From positions 80,319,893-80,383,892 of the forward strand of contig CM045762.1 in the NCBI GenBank assembly GCA_025200525.1: DNA of 64,000 nt. The letters run 5' to 3'. The notes under the pieces are model-generated. The model was given only the letters and a program-made list of their open reading frames with translations, was not told the DNA's origin and ran no database searches. This DNA is from Camellia lanceoleosa (taxonomy: Eukaryota; Streptophyta; Magnoliopsida; Ericales; Theaceae). Below are positions 33,100-43,594 of this stretch, one piece after another. The first letter of the stretch is position 1, and each line of letters starts with the position of its first letter. A program made the position numbers and the translations under genes.

Positions 33100-33640
33100 T
33101 TGGCATGTGCTCATACATCTCTTTCGTTGAAGCATGGTTCTGTGATATTGTGTACACGCCTATTCCACTAAGAGAATTGTGGTATGAGGGTGTCGGCACC
33201 TTTTCTGTGTTAGACGTGGTCTTTTTTGTGTCCATACCTTTTCTAGGTAACATGTGGTTTGGCTTACACCTTCTTTGCTGCATCCATTGCATCCATTGCA
33301 TTGTACGTTGTCTTGTTGCATTTAGCATTTAGGATCACGATCTTTCCTCAACAGATCATTCCTCACTTATACCATGCCACCCAATTACTTGTATTCTTTC
33401 TACGAAATACATAGTTCTGCATGTGCACATGCCTATTCCACTAAGAGAATTGTGGTTTGAGGATTCCAGCACCTTTTCTGTGTTAAACATAGTTTGATGT
33501 TGCATCTCCATCCCTTTATGATATTTGTGTGGTTTTGCACTATTTGTGGTTTGATAATTCAATTACATTGTATATCATGTGCATTGTTTTGTTGCATTGC
33601 ATATTGTTTGTATTGTTTTGTTGCATTGTGTATCATTTTG
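33100..33640 (+). repeat. Two-unit tandem duplication, ~273 bp period
   Basis: CCTATTCCACTAAGAGAATT starts at 33159 and again at 33432, and in each copy is followed by TTGTGGT...CACCTTTTCTGTGTTA. It is downstream of 32521-33100, which has no recognised feature, and still inside the 3' UTR of element A. Confidence 0.7.
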
Positions 33641-33818
33641 CATTCTGCCTCTGAACTACGCTGGTTTGATTCCTTGCAAAAAGATATGTAGGCAACCTTC
33701 GGGTTCAACCAACTGCATTTGTATTTTATTTGTTTGTCCAAGTCTTCGGCCTTGTCAAAAATGGGTCATCTCTAGACTTTGACATTCACTCACGTCATTT
33801 CATGACTCTGAGCTCTGT

Positions 33819-33832
33819 CAAAGAGGGGCAAC
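33819..33832 (+). other. Polypurine tract of element A
   Basis: AAAGAGGGGCAAC abuts the TGTAGACACCCC start of the 3' LTR at 33833. Position and purine content fit the plus-strand primer. The preceding ~190 bp contain GATATGTAGGCAACCTTCGG, another copy of the GATACGTAGGCAAC phrase of the post-pol region. Confidence 0.75.
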
Positions 33833-34283
33833 TGTAGACACCCCATTTTTTACCGCCCTTGAGACTTGGGCGCCACTGATTGCTTACTTGGTGATGAAAG
33901 ATGTGCAGTGCAAAGGTTCGATTTCTTCGGTAAGAGGAGCTTCAAATCCCAATCTCACACCCCATTTTGGACCAAAACTATTTTGACTAAAATGATTTTT
34001 AGACCTTAAAACCCTCTCTTTCAAAAAAAATTTGAAACAAAGTTCCTACGATGTTTCGAGGCTCGCATTTCGTTAAATGTTGCGCTTTTTGGTAAACAAA
34101 GCAAGGAAAAAATAGAATAAATGAAGGAGAGGTGAACTCTTTAAAAAAAAGTCTTTAAAACACCTTATTTAGGGGTTTGGAGTTGAATAAAATTGGAGGA
34201 GAGGGAAGAAACCTAGTTGGGGAAGAAGATGGACATAAACCGTTAACAGAGAGTCGAGCAGCCCTTGCTAAATCAGGCCTATC

Positions 34284-34610
34284 CTTTTGTACACTTGTGT
34301 TTCAGCTATGAGGCCACCACCATTGGAAAGTGGACTTTTGGGGCTTCATTTTGCAGTCAAGAATCTCCTAAAGCCGAGTCTGGATGAGGGAGATATGGTT
34401 GGTTGAAGTTGGGCATCAATCCGGTTAGGACTGAAACTGAGCAGTCTTCACTGAAATGTGCATACTTTTTGTACACTTGTAATTTTAATGTGAGGCTTCT
34501 ACCATTGAAAAGCTTACTTCCGGGGCTTCAATTTAGACACAAGAATGACTTGAAAAGGAGTCTAGATGAAGGAGTTATGCCCATTTGAAGTTGAACATGG
34601 AGAGTAGATT
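34284..34610 (+). repeat. LTR-specific duplication (182-bp period) absent from the 5' LTR
   Basis: TTTTGTACACTTGT starts at 34284 and 34466; both copies continue through ACCATTG(G)AAAG, GGGGCTTCA and AGTCT(G/A)GATGA(G/A)GGAG. The 5' LTR jumps from GCCTATC straight to the following block at about 2070, so the two LTRs differ by about 310 bp here. Confidence 0.75.
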
Positions 34611-34639
34611 TTTGTTGTCAGCCACCAGGGATAGGCGGT

Positions 34640-34779
34640 CGGCCAGAAAAGTGGGTTGCCGGCCACTAATGTCCCAAACTCAGTTTTTTTGCAGATATTT
34701 CCCCTCCAGCTGTTTTCACATTGCTCCAGCTGTCCTAATTCAGATATTTCGACCTGAAGCTCATATATTGCTATATATA
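34640..34779 (+). promoter_or_regulatory. LTR A 3' copy promoter (GTCGGCC motif, TATA)
   Basis: GGTCGGCCAG near 34638-34647, GCCGGCCAC near 34667, and TATATATA at 34772-34779. Same order and spacing as in the 5' LTR. Confidence 0.55.
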
Positions 34780-36386
34780 GAAGCCATATCTCTCATATTG
34801 CAAGGTTAGTTAATTTTGGGAGCCTTTCTCTCTAAAAAAATCCTCTCTCTCTACAATTCTCTCTTCTAGATTTCTCTCTCTCTTGCCCTTTTGTGCATAC
34901 AAGTAGAGATACACCTCTCCTTTGCCTAGACATCCTTGATCAAAGTGGTTCATCTGTGGGCTGAGGTTGCTTGAAGCTCTCTTGGAGCTTCCTTTGAGCT
35001 CTAGAAGGTGGTTTAAGCTCAGATTGTTGCTTAAGTTGTGTCTTCCCTTCAAGAGGTAGAAACTTCTCTTTGCTAGCTTAATTTCCATACTTGTTTTGCC
35101 ATCTTTTGACACTATTTTTGAGCTGGTTTTCAATTGTAAAAACCTCTATTTTTCAGTCCTAAAAATGCTAGTTTGAGCCTATTTTGTGTTAGGGGGTTGT
35201 CTCTCCCTTTTGTTCCTTAGCTTGCATAGCTTTTTGTGCCATCTTTCAAGGCTTTCAAATCAAACTTTTTGGGCCTTTAAACCACTGAAATTCAGAGTTA
35301 TTTCAATGGTGGAAAACGTGTTTTGAAGTCCAAAAATGGAGGGGTTTGCCTCCCCTCCTTGTGTCTCACTTCCATGCCTAGTTAGCATTACATGGTAGCA
35401 TATTTTTGTGGCTTAACTTAGCTTATTTCCAGCATGTGTTTGCCTCTGATTTGGCATGATTTAGCTCTATTTTGGGCTACTTTGGTCATGTAGGCCTTGT
35501 TTTGCATGGTTATAGTGCAAATGGCTTCACTAACTTGGCATTTTAGGCCTCTAAACATGTTTTGCTTGGAATGATTGCATGTTGTAGTGTCTTTTAACCT
35601 GTAATTTCAGTGTATATAGCTCTGTCACATGGTCATTTGTTTCACTCTTTCATTGTTTTTGAGAGTTGTGTCTTAAGTCTTGCTTGCAAGCTAACATGTG
35701 AGCATGATTTTCTAACATTTTGCATCTTAATCTCAGCATGTTTTTGCTATTAGTTTGACTAGTTTTAGCTCTGTTTTGAGCTGGTTTGGTCACTTGAGGC
35801 TTGCTTTGTATGCTTGTAGTGCAATTGTGCTTAATAGTCTAGTTTGTGCTATGTGTTGGCCTTTCATTCTAGACCTTTTTTAGCTTACTTCGAGCATGTT
35901 TTAGAATTCCTTTTAAGCTGTTTTAAGACTGTTTTGGAATGTTGGTCCCTTTTGAGCTTTGTATTGCGTGCTTATAGTGTAGTGATCTTCACTAGTTTGG
36001 TGTTTGGGCTTTTAAAGATGTCTTTAATGAGTTACTTATAGGTTGTAGTGTCATTTCGCATGTAATTTTAGCACATACAATCTCTGCAACCTCCCATATT
36101 TCATCACTTCTTCATTTGCTTTGAGGGTCGGTTAGCCTTGGGGTTGTGTTTAAGCTTGAGATTGAGATTTATGCTCAATGGTTTTAATCCTCTTTTGAGG
36201 GTTTCTACTAACCAAAGGCATGATCTCTCTCTTGCCTCAAACCATCCCTTGGTTGACACTCCTTCCATTAGAGGACACTCACTTTTGGACTAATCAATTA
36301 AAGAATGGATTGGTAATCTAAAATGTGTAAATAAAACATGATAAGTAAAAGAGGTAAGGTAAAGCATCTTTCATGTTGCATAGCAT

Positions 36387-36465
36387 GTGTTCGGATCGGA
36401 CGTTAATCCGAATACGAGAAAAATGGGACGTTTCATACTCAAAGTGATGAAACGTGTCATTTTTC
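36387..36465 (+). other. Twin LTR hairpins (3' LTR of element A)
   Basis: Identical in plan to 3845-3923: GTGTTCGGAT/ATCCGAATAC with loop CGGACGTTA, then GAAAAATG...CATTTTTC enclosing ACGTTTCAT...ATGAAACGT. Confidence 0.75.
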
Positions 36466-36727
36466 TTGGCCACCATCACCCTTGATCATGCATGATAGGG
36501 TAGTGGTTGTTTTGGTCTTGTTTGTGCATTCATTGACCTTGTACAAGCTTGGTTTTCTAGCCATCATGCATTGAAAATGCTTGGTTGATGGCTTGAGAGC
36601 TAAGAGCTACACTCCTTTGAGCTTGAGAGATGATAAGGAGGGTAGCAGTACACACATTTCTTGAAAATGCATTGCTTTGCCTCTGTTTGCTCTCTGTTAC
36701 AGCAAAAGAAGAAGTCCTAAAAAAGGG

Positions 36728-36810
36728 GTGGCCGACCGGCCACTTGAGCTAGCCGACCAGCCACTTGAGGTGGCCGACAACCACTTTTTGTAGCCGACCG
36801 GCCACCAGTG
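36728..36810 (+). repeat. 21-bp GC-rich minisatellite, four units
   Basis: CCGAC cores at 36732, 36753, 36774 and 36794 (spacing 21, 21, 20). One unit shorter than the 5' LTR copy at 8105-8205, so unit number changed after insertion. Confidence 0.88.
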
Positions 36811-38294
36811 AATTTTTGCACAAATGTGTTCCTGTGTTGGAGCAGAGGCAATATGGATGTTGGCACAATTTTCGGTGATCAAATGAGTGCAAACAGAGGC
36901 ATCCGATGGCAAGGCAAGGGCATTTTCGGGTGGAGCAACCGAGCATGCATGCGTCCCTCGCCCCGAGGCCATTTAATCATTTTGTTAGCTTAGAATAATT
37001 TATTCAAATGTGTAATTATTTTAGCTTAATTCATTTTGTAATACTTTCATTAGCTTAGCATAGCTAGTTATTCAATTGTGTTGTAATAATTAGTTAACTA
37101 GAGTAGTTAATTAATTTTGGTTTGTAATAATTAGCTTAGCTTAGTGTAGCTTAGCTTATTCATTCGGACCCTCCTTCACGAGGGCGTAATGTTGTAATAA
37201 GTGTGTGTGCGTATGTGCATGTCTTCCAACCCCACGTCTTTCTTCGTTTTACTTAACTGCTTTTGATGGTTAGATTAGGGTCATGTTTCGATTAGCATAC
37301 CTTATGCTCGCATATTTGCATCCATTCATTTGTCTTGCATGCACCGAGGCTTGGCACATCATTCAAACTGCATCGCAATTTCAATACTTCTTTGAATACA
37401 TGTTCTAAAGCATGTCATTAAATTGTATCATATGCCATATTAGTTGCCGAGCCTATTAATTTCATATTGCATGTGTTGCATTAGGCATCTTGTATAGTTA
37501 GGATTATGCATTGTTTCTAACTAGATTTTGTTTTGGCTTGGAGTACTCGGTAAGCTTTTACGCTTTAGCATACTTGCATGAGTGTGAGTGTTACCATATT
37601 TGCATGCTTGCCATGAGGCTATTTGCTTACATGATTAACTGCATGAATGCATGTGGATGAAGGCTTTATTACTTGAATTGGAACAATTCGATAAATGTGA
37701 GTTTTAAGCCCACTTTGCGAAGTGGTAAATCATGTTTCAAGGCCATCATATTTGATGGCAAATCCGCATTTTAGCCCACTTGAGGGTGGCAATTTCAAAC
37801 CATTTTCGAAAACAAACATGAGTTGTTTTGTTCCAATTCTGGCGATTTAGTCTATACTTGCTTATGCGCGTCGCCACGCAAGATAAGTTAGCTAAATAAC
37901 CAGATAAGAACACATGAGGTTTATAAAACAACATAGCATGATTAATAGAGGCCGATCCTTTGATCGGGCGAGCGGGGGTGCTCATTTCATGACCTTCCCC
38001 CCTCGTACCCAAGTTCCCGACCCGAGGCAACTTTGGTGATGATGTACACGTGGCCTTTGGCACGAGTCAGGGTTTCCTTAATTTCCCCAAAATAAAATAT
38101 TTAGGTGGTGACTCTGTAATCTGGCAAAGCAGTCCATTTTTGGCGCTTTTTTATTCTAAATCAATTTTCCAAAACGATTTGCCGAATTTGGACTCTTTAG
38201 TGTTTATCAGTCTCACATTGCACTTTGTGAGATTAGATTCAAAACCGTGACAAGAGTCCGAACTTTATAGGACCAATTCGAGCCTCTCCAAAAA

Positions 38295-38308
38295 GGGGGG
38301 GGGGGGGG
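38295..38308 (+). repeat. G14 homopolymer near the 3' LTR end
   Basis: Fourteen G in a row where the 5' LTR has six. Probably slippage, or an assembly or sequencing uncertainty. Confidence 0.7.
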
Positions 38309-38332
38309 CGGCGCGAAGAAAGTCAAGCTACA

Positions 38333-40903
38333 CCACTGTACATCACTGTTCTGATCACAAAAGGACTCTCGCGCTATTAGAGGCTATGGAGCCACATCCG
38401 CGAGGGACTGGTACATGGAGCTTCTTGCCGGTGTCCTCGACATTATCGACGAGGCCAGCTTTGGCTTATTCTACATGGGGCTATCACGTCTCATGGCGAG
38501 TCAGCCCTTACTTGGAGCATTGGTAGAGAGGTGGTGGGATACCACCAACTCTTTCCACTTCTCTATCGCCGGGGAGATGACGATGACTCCCTATGACCTC
38601 TCCATGCTCACCAACATTAGAGTAGGGGGTCACTTGATCCCTTATGATATGGACATGAGCGAGTGGGAGGCCACCTAGATCTACCTGTTAGGGACATGCC
38701 TACCTCACTTCCGACCAGGGATGGTACGATACAGTTGGTTCGCAGAGCAGTTCTGGGAGACCTAGCCAGAGACCCAGAGGAGACCGAGCATTATGCCCGA
38801 GGCTTCTTGATGTTCCTCTTTGGCACCACCCTGTTCACGAACAGGGTGAACACTGTAGGATTGTATCTTCTGAGCGCCTTGGTAAATTTATCTTCGGTCG
38901 GACTCTACAATTGGGGCAGTGTTGGCCTAGCCACATTGTATGGCTATATGAGCTTGACATCTTGCGGGAGTGGAGACAGAGTCGGAGGCTACTGGCGAGC
39001 TTGGGAGGTACGCTTTACATTTTTGTTTTACATTTTTTGCTTTCTGTTTCTATGCTTTTTGTTTTTCATTTTCTGTACATTGCATATTGCATTGTTTACA
39101 CCCATATATTGTGCTTTCTGCACTGTATACTTTGCATCCTCTGTATCTGTACTATCTATACACTGTATACACCTTCTACTCACATTCTGCTTTCTGCATC
39201 TGCGCTTGTACTTTCTGTACACTATACATTGTATACTCACTATTGCCCCTTCCCTTACAGCTTTGGGTGTATACATATTTCCCGACTCTCGCTCCGGAGC
39301 CAGAGGTGGAGATGCCCCCCCATTATGCTGTACTCTCATCGGTATGATGGCAGATGCTTGCAGGGGACCAGGGAGACATTTTCATTCTTCCATCGGTACT
39401 TTGACACCGTGATCGCGGCAGAGGTAACTCAAAATTCACAGTTATTTTCATGCTACTTGGGTTTTGATTCATGCTTCGGTACCTGATGGCCACTAACAAT
39501 CTGTGCATTCTCTATTTACAGATCACTTGGCAACCCTGGGCGACGTTGCCAGCCGGAGTCAAAAACTAGTTCGCTGGATCTTGGAGAGCCTCCCATTTTC
39601 GGCTTTTGTTCGAGGGCCCGGTTTGTTGAGCCTGGTTTCTAGGTGAGTGGTTCTTGCACCAAACCATGGGCTTGCCTAAGCCAATAGTTCCCATGGCGCC
39701 TCCGCTAGCTATGAGAGCCACAGAGAGACTCACCTTCTAGGAGATGATTTAGTTCACGAAGGGCTTGGAGGCCAACTACTTTCGCGCAGGAGGGGGAGGG
39801 GGATTATCCGACATTCATCAGGAAACACCTCATGCCTCCTTTGACCGATATTCGTGGAGGTGAGGCGAGGGCTCGAGAGAGAGAGAGAGAGAGCTAGAGT
39901 GCCCAGGGCGGCTAGGGCGACCAGGGCGCATGGTAGAGGAGCTACTCAGGCAGGGCAGAGGACCGGGTGACCGGAGCTGCCTACTGCACTCACATGTTGG
40001 AGGTATACTGGAGAGGCATACTAGATTCCGATTGAGCCTGCCACAACGAGGCATAGCTATGTCAGAGCTCATGATGCACTCCCGGTATGTACCACATTTT
40101 TTAGTTCCCCATCTCTTTCTGATATTTGTTCCTTCTGGACACTGATCATTCCCAATGCATTTGTAGGCACTCCTAGGACACACCGAGGATCTGCTGGAGC
40201 TATTAGCCTCATTTGAGGGTATGCTATTAAGGAGGGAGGCACTACTCGGCTTCCACAACATTTAGGTCATTTATTCAGTTTTCTTACATTCCAGTCATCA
40301 AATTTCTACTGACACACTGAAACTATCATTTCAACTGGAAACTTCCCCACACTGTATTGATATACTGCATCTAAAATACTACACTTCCATATTGTATTCA
40401 TACACTCAACCTGATTTCTGTATATACTCATTCTGCACACCATACTTGCATCTGATACGCATACTGTGGCTGACATATGACAACTATCTTTTCAGGTCCC
40501 ATCCATATCGACAGCATCGACAACAGTTGCAGTACCTGCACCAGCGATGCCTCCTCCAGCAGCAGGGAGAATAGAGAGATAGGCTCCAGCACGCAACTGA
40601 GGTAGAGCCAGGGGCACCCGAGATGAGAGTGGTCCTTCAGAGCCCATTCTAAGCGATGACGATGCTAAGACAAGTGGCTCCGAGGAGGCATTGAGTCCAT
40701 AGTCTGAGTCCTCTGAGAGTGGAGACGACGGGGACTCTGGTTCCGAGAGTGGGGATGTTGATGCCAAGGCAGGTTCAGAGACAGAGAGTGGAGATAGTAC
40801 CAGCTCAAACTCTAGTTCAGATTTAGATAGCGGTGCTGACGAAGAAAGTGCCCCAAAGTCCTTTCCTCCGAGGAAGCGGATGAAGAGGGCATCACGAGCC
40901 TGA
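38333..40903 (+). pseudogene. Plant mobile domain (PMD/MAIN-like) gene, 5'-truncated and disrupted
   Basis: Coding similarity starts right at the LTR edge. Exon 1 (to 39007) encodes ALVERWWDTTNSFHFSIAGE and MTMTPYDLSML, then, after a TAG that replaces Trp, IYLLGTCLP and FLMFLFGTTLF. Introns are inferred at 39008-39260 (GTACGC...TTACAG) and 39424-39521 (GTAACT...TTACAG); more are likely near 40085-40166 and before 40498. Exon 3 gives WQPWATLPAGV then a stop. The end is Ser/Glu-rich with a basic tail (PPRKRMKRASRA) and TGA at about 40901. Frameshift near 39340 and several stops: not functional. PMD proteins occur in host silencing factors and in transposons; which this was cannot be told. Confidence 0.75.
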
Positions 40904-41430
40904 GGCGACTAGCACTGATTTTCTTGTTATTTTTTGCTTAGCTTCTTTTGTTAGTAATATTAGAATATGTATAGCTTCAAAGAGGTTTTATTTTCTTTAA
41001 AAACTTGTACTGCACTTTTGTAAAAGAAAACAACCATGATCAAAATGAAAACCAGTTTTCATTTGAAAAAGTGTTGTATTTTGCATCATGAGCACCACAT
41101 CGCATGAAACAAGATTGAATTTCGATAATGAAAACCGAACATGGTATTGGCATAACAATCTTAATCAGGTAATGAATCAACCAACACTTGAAATTCTAAA
41201 CACAACATACAACTCGATAATCAAAATAGCGATAATTCGATAAATGAAACAAGACAACACGATAAACAACAAAACAACTCAATAAACAAAACAAAACTAC
41301 TCAAATACAACTAAAAAAACCTTGCTAGAACTAAAAGGACTCAAAACAAGACCTTGAAATGCATAAAGAATAGGACAAAACACATGCTTTCAGCATTCTC
41401 AGCACATAGGTGGACAACAGGTCAGAAAAG
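40904..41430. other. AT-rich stretch after the PMD pseudogene, no feature seen
   Basis: Presumed 3' UTR of the PMD gene followed by A-rich unique-looking sequence. No open frame, RNA gene or repeat of note. Confidence 0.5.
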
Positions 41431-41439
41431 AAGGTTGTC

Positions 41440-41525
41440 GGCCATGAATAGAGGTTGTCGGCCACCAATGGTGGCCGGTCGGCTACCAAAGTAGCCTGTC
41501 GGCAATCACTAATAGCCGATCAGCC
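41440..41525 (+). repeat. GTCGGCCA motif array outside an LTR
   Basis: Motifs GTCGGCCATGAATAG, GTCGGCCACCAATGG, GGTCGGCTACC, GTCGGCAATC and GATCAGCCATC lie within 85 bp, spaced roughly 18-22 bp. They are of the same kind as the U3 arrays of the long LTRs, yet no LTR is recognisable around them. The array directly precedes the DUF7745-like gene. Confidence 0.7.
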
Positions 41526-41557
41526 ATCAATGTGAGCAACCTCCAGATTGTTGCCAC

Positions 41558-42926
41558 TTGGCTTCCACTCACTGCCTTATCTTCCATAAAAGGTTGAGCT
41601 TCGTCGTTTCTTCATTTCAGCTGCAAATTCTTCACAAAATAGAGCCATTTTGTGCCGAAAAACTCTCAGATTCGATTGCAACTTTAGATGGCTCGAAAAA
41701 GCTGAATTTCTGGGGTTTCAGCATTAATGCACTATTCCCACTGAGTCGTTCTCCGCTTTGTTTTCTGTTCCTACATGCCGCGGCTAGATGTTGGAACCCG
41801 ATTGCACATGTTTTTAGCTTCGGGGGACAAGAGCTATGCCTGACAATCGAAGTATTTCAAGTGCTAATGGATTCCCAGCACGATGAGAAAATCTTGCGTC
41901 AGCCTCGTTTTGGTCAGATCCAAGCTTTAAGACGGATGTGCGGGCTTACTCTACACAAGACCCGATCCTTGGTTCACAACGGAGAGCTGGACATTCCCAG
42001 TCTAATTCATCGATTTTTTGACGTCGGTGACCGCGACGACCCTCTTTGGTGGGGTTTTCGACAACACGCCCTTTGTTTGTGCATGCTAGCACATTTCCTC
42101 CTTGCCTCTAGTTTCGGCGAGTCTAGCATTCAACTAATTAAAGTGGCCCAAGGTTTGAAAGAGGACAAGAGTTACATTGGCTTGGCGTTGGCCGAGACTC
42201 TGATGGGTTTAGATGCCTTTCATCGGGGAGAGACAAGGAAATTCACAGGAAGTCCACTACTTCTTCAAGTAATGTTTCCCACCCTTTCTAATATGTGTTT
42301 CTCACATCTCTCGGCACTTATGCTCTGTTTTTCTCTCAAAGCCCTTTTCTCACTTTTCTCTCAATATACATCTCTCTATTCTTTAATCTTTCTTTTCTTT
42401 CATCCCTCCCTAGATATGGCTTATGGACAAGCTGAAGGTAGTGGACTCTTGTCCCGCTTACTCAGCCCGAGCATACTTTTTCCGCCAACAGCTAATTGAT
42501 TTTCCGAATAAAAGATGTTGGTGTCGCTTGATGTGCAACAAGTTTGCTGCTGACATTGCTTGGCGTTACCCCTGGCTTAATCTGATCAAAATGAGCTACA
42601 GCATGGCTCGACAACCTGGCATTGAGTTAATCGGCCTGACTCATTGTGTATTCTACTTTCCATTCTGGCTCAAACGCCAATTCGAACATGATCGGACTTG
42701 CCTAGAAGATAGGGTAGAGCACCCGATTTCATTCCTTGTCCGAGGCTCACATTTGGCTAGGTACCTCACTACTTAGAGGACGAGAGAACTTCTGGCTCCT
42801 GCCTCTAGTTTCAACTGCGCACTTTTTGGCAAGTGCCTGACTTGGCTTAAAGATGAGGCGCAATCCGGGCCCACTTTAGCATCAGAAGCTTTTGCAAGCA
42901 CAAGCGGGGAATGCAGGAACACCTAA
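41558..42926 (+). pseudogene. DUF7745-like gene, spliced, one in-frame stop
   Basis: Exon 1 open frame 41558-42268 (no upstream ATG in frame, so the true start is not set). It contains CWNPIAHVFSFGGQELCLTI and LWWGFRQHALCLCMLAHFLL. An intron 42269-42413 (GTAATG...CCCTAG, phase 0) fuses SPLLLQ to IWLMDKLKVVDS. Exon 2 runs with CRLMCNKFAADIAWRYPWL to a TAG at 42774, after which the same frame continues 50 codons to TAA 42924. The fold pattern recalls DUF7745 proteins that I associate with plant retrotransposons. It lies head-on to the minus-strand pol of element B, the same antisense arrangement as in the Tat element. Function unknown. Confidence 0.62.
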
Positions 42927-43360
42927 CTCAGCTATGCCCCAAATTTATTACTTTGATCTTATGTTTCAAGTTTTATGCATGTAATAAAAGCAGCTTTGAT
43001 TTGTATCGAGAGTTGGTGAACTTTGTATTGAAATCAATGAAATTAAAGTTGTGAGCACTAAAAGTTTTCCTTTTGGTCCAAAAATGGTCTAAGTTGTAAA
43101 AGGTAAATTTTGAGCAAAAATCAACTTTTACCAAAACTTTTCAAAACCATTTTCGATAAGGATCACAACTTGACACACACAAAATCCATCCTTGAGATGT
43201 ACAACCCCGAATCCAAAGATCACAAATTGCCCCTTGACTGAATAGCACTACTTAGCACTATAACTAGCTCTTAGAGAGGATCACAACCGAACATTCAGAT
43301 AAAGAAGAGACAAAGATGACCTGATCAACGCATGGACAGGACAGTTGAGTTGGAGGTGTT
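42927..43360. other. Unassigned spacer
   Basis: AT-rich, no coding frame or repeat recognised. It probably belongs to the 3' UTR of element B or the 3' UTR of the DUF7745-like gene. Confidence 0.4.
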
Positions 43361-43594
43361 TACGGCCGAACTTCAAGATAAAGTTGCCTATGTATCCTGA
43401 AGATGGGAATCAAGCCTTACGTAGTTCGGTTTGGGTTCACTCGAGTATTAACACTCTCCTTTTGCGCTATAACTTTTGCCAAGGCCACCCTTTAGGGTTT
43501 TCAACCTTGCAAGCTCAATTTTTCCTCATTTCCAATTTTTGTGCTCCAACTTTGGCCTAGGTCGCCCTTCCGGGTTTTTGGCCTAGCGAGCCTC
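43361..43594 (-). other. Element B 3' UTR, first part after pol
   Basis: On the minus strand it reads GAGGCTCGCTAGGCC, AAACCCGGAAGGGCGACC, GCAAAAGGAGAGTGTTAA, ACTCGAGTGAACCC, GAACTACGTAAGGCTTGATT and GATACATAGGCAAC. It matches 25165-25441 plus 29869-29920 of element A and serves as the empty site for the nested solo LTR there. Confidence 0.8.

Larger units (their letters stand above)
1717..38332 (+). mobile_element. Element A: giant Ogre-like Ty3/gypsy retrotransposon carrying three nested insertions
   Basis: Two near-identical LTRs in the same orientation bound it: the 5' copy (1717-9714, truncated and interrupted) and the 3' copy (33833-38332). Between them are, in order, a PBS (9720), leader, gag (21932-24019), a pol-linker remnant (about 24500), a 3' UTR, and a PPT (about 33819). 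Once the solo LTR at 4024-7938, the Tat element at 10220-21347 and the solo LTR at 25447-29868 are removed, the parts join cleanly; the body is then about 17 kb. RT, RNase H and integrase are absent, so it is non-autonomous. The right flank begins CCACT; the matching left flank is lost because the 5' LTR start is missing. Confidence 0.8.
33833..38332 (+). repeat. Element A 3' LTR, intact (4500 bp)
   Basis: It starts TGTAGACACCCCATTTT and ends CAAGCTACA. It is the uninterrupted reference for the 5' LTR and shows the empty site of the 4024-7938 insertion. Landmarks: U3 motif near 34640, TATA at 34772-34779, hairpins at 36387-36465, GC array at 36728-36810, PBS-like block near 38100. The flank begins CCACT. 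Confidence 0.93.

Noticed and set aside
25447..33832. 25447-29868 and 33833-38332 read as the LTR pair of one short element
   Set aside because: The two LTRs differ too much, and 25447-29868 has its own TSD with a matching empty site in element B; 33833-38332 pairs with 1717-9714 instead.
38911..39486. 191-codon plus-strand Phe/Tyr/Leu-rich frame
   Set aside because: It covers the pyrimidine-rich intron of the PMD gene; splice sites at 39008 and 39260 explain the region better.
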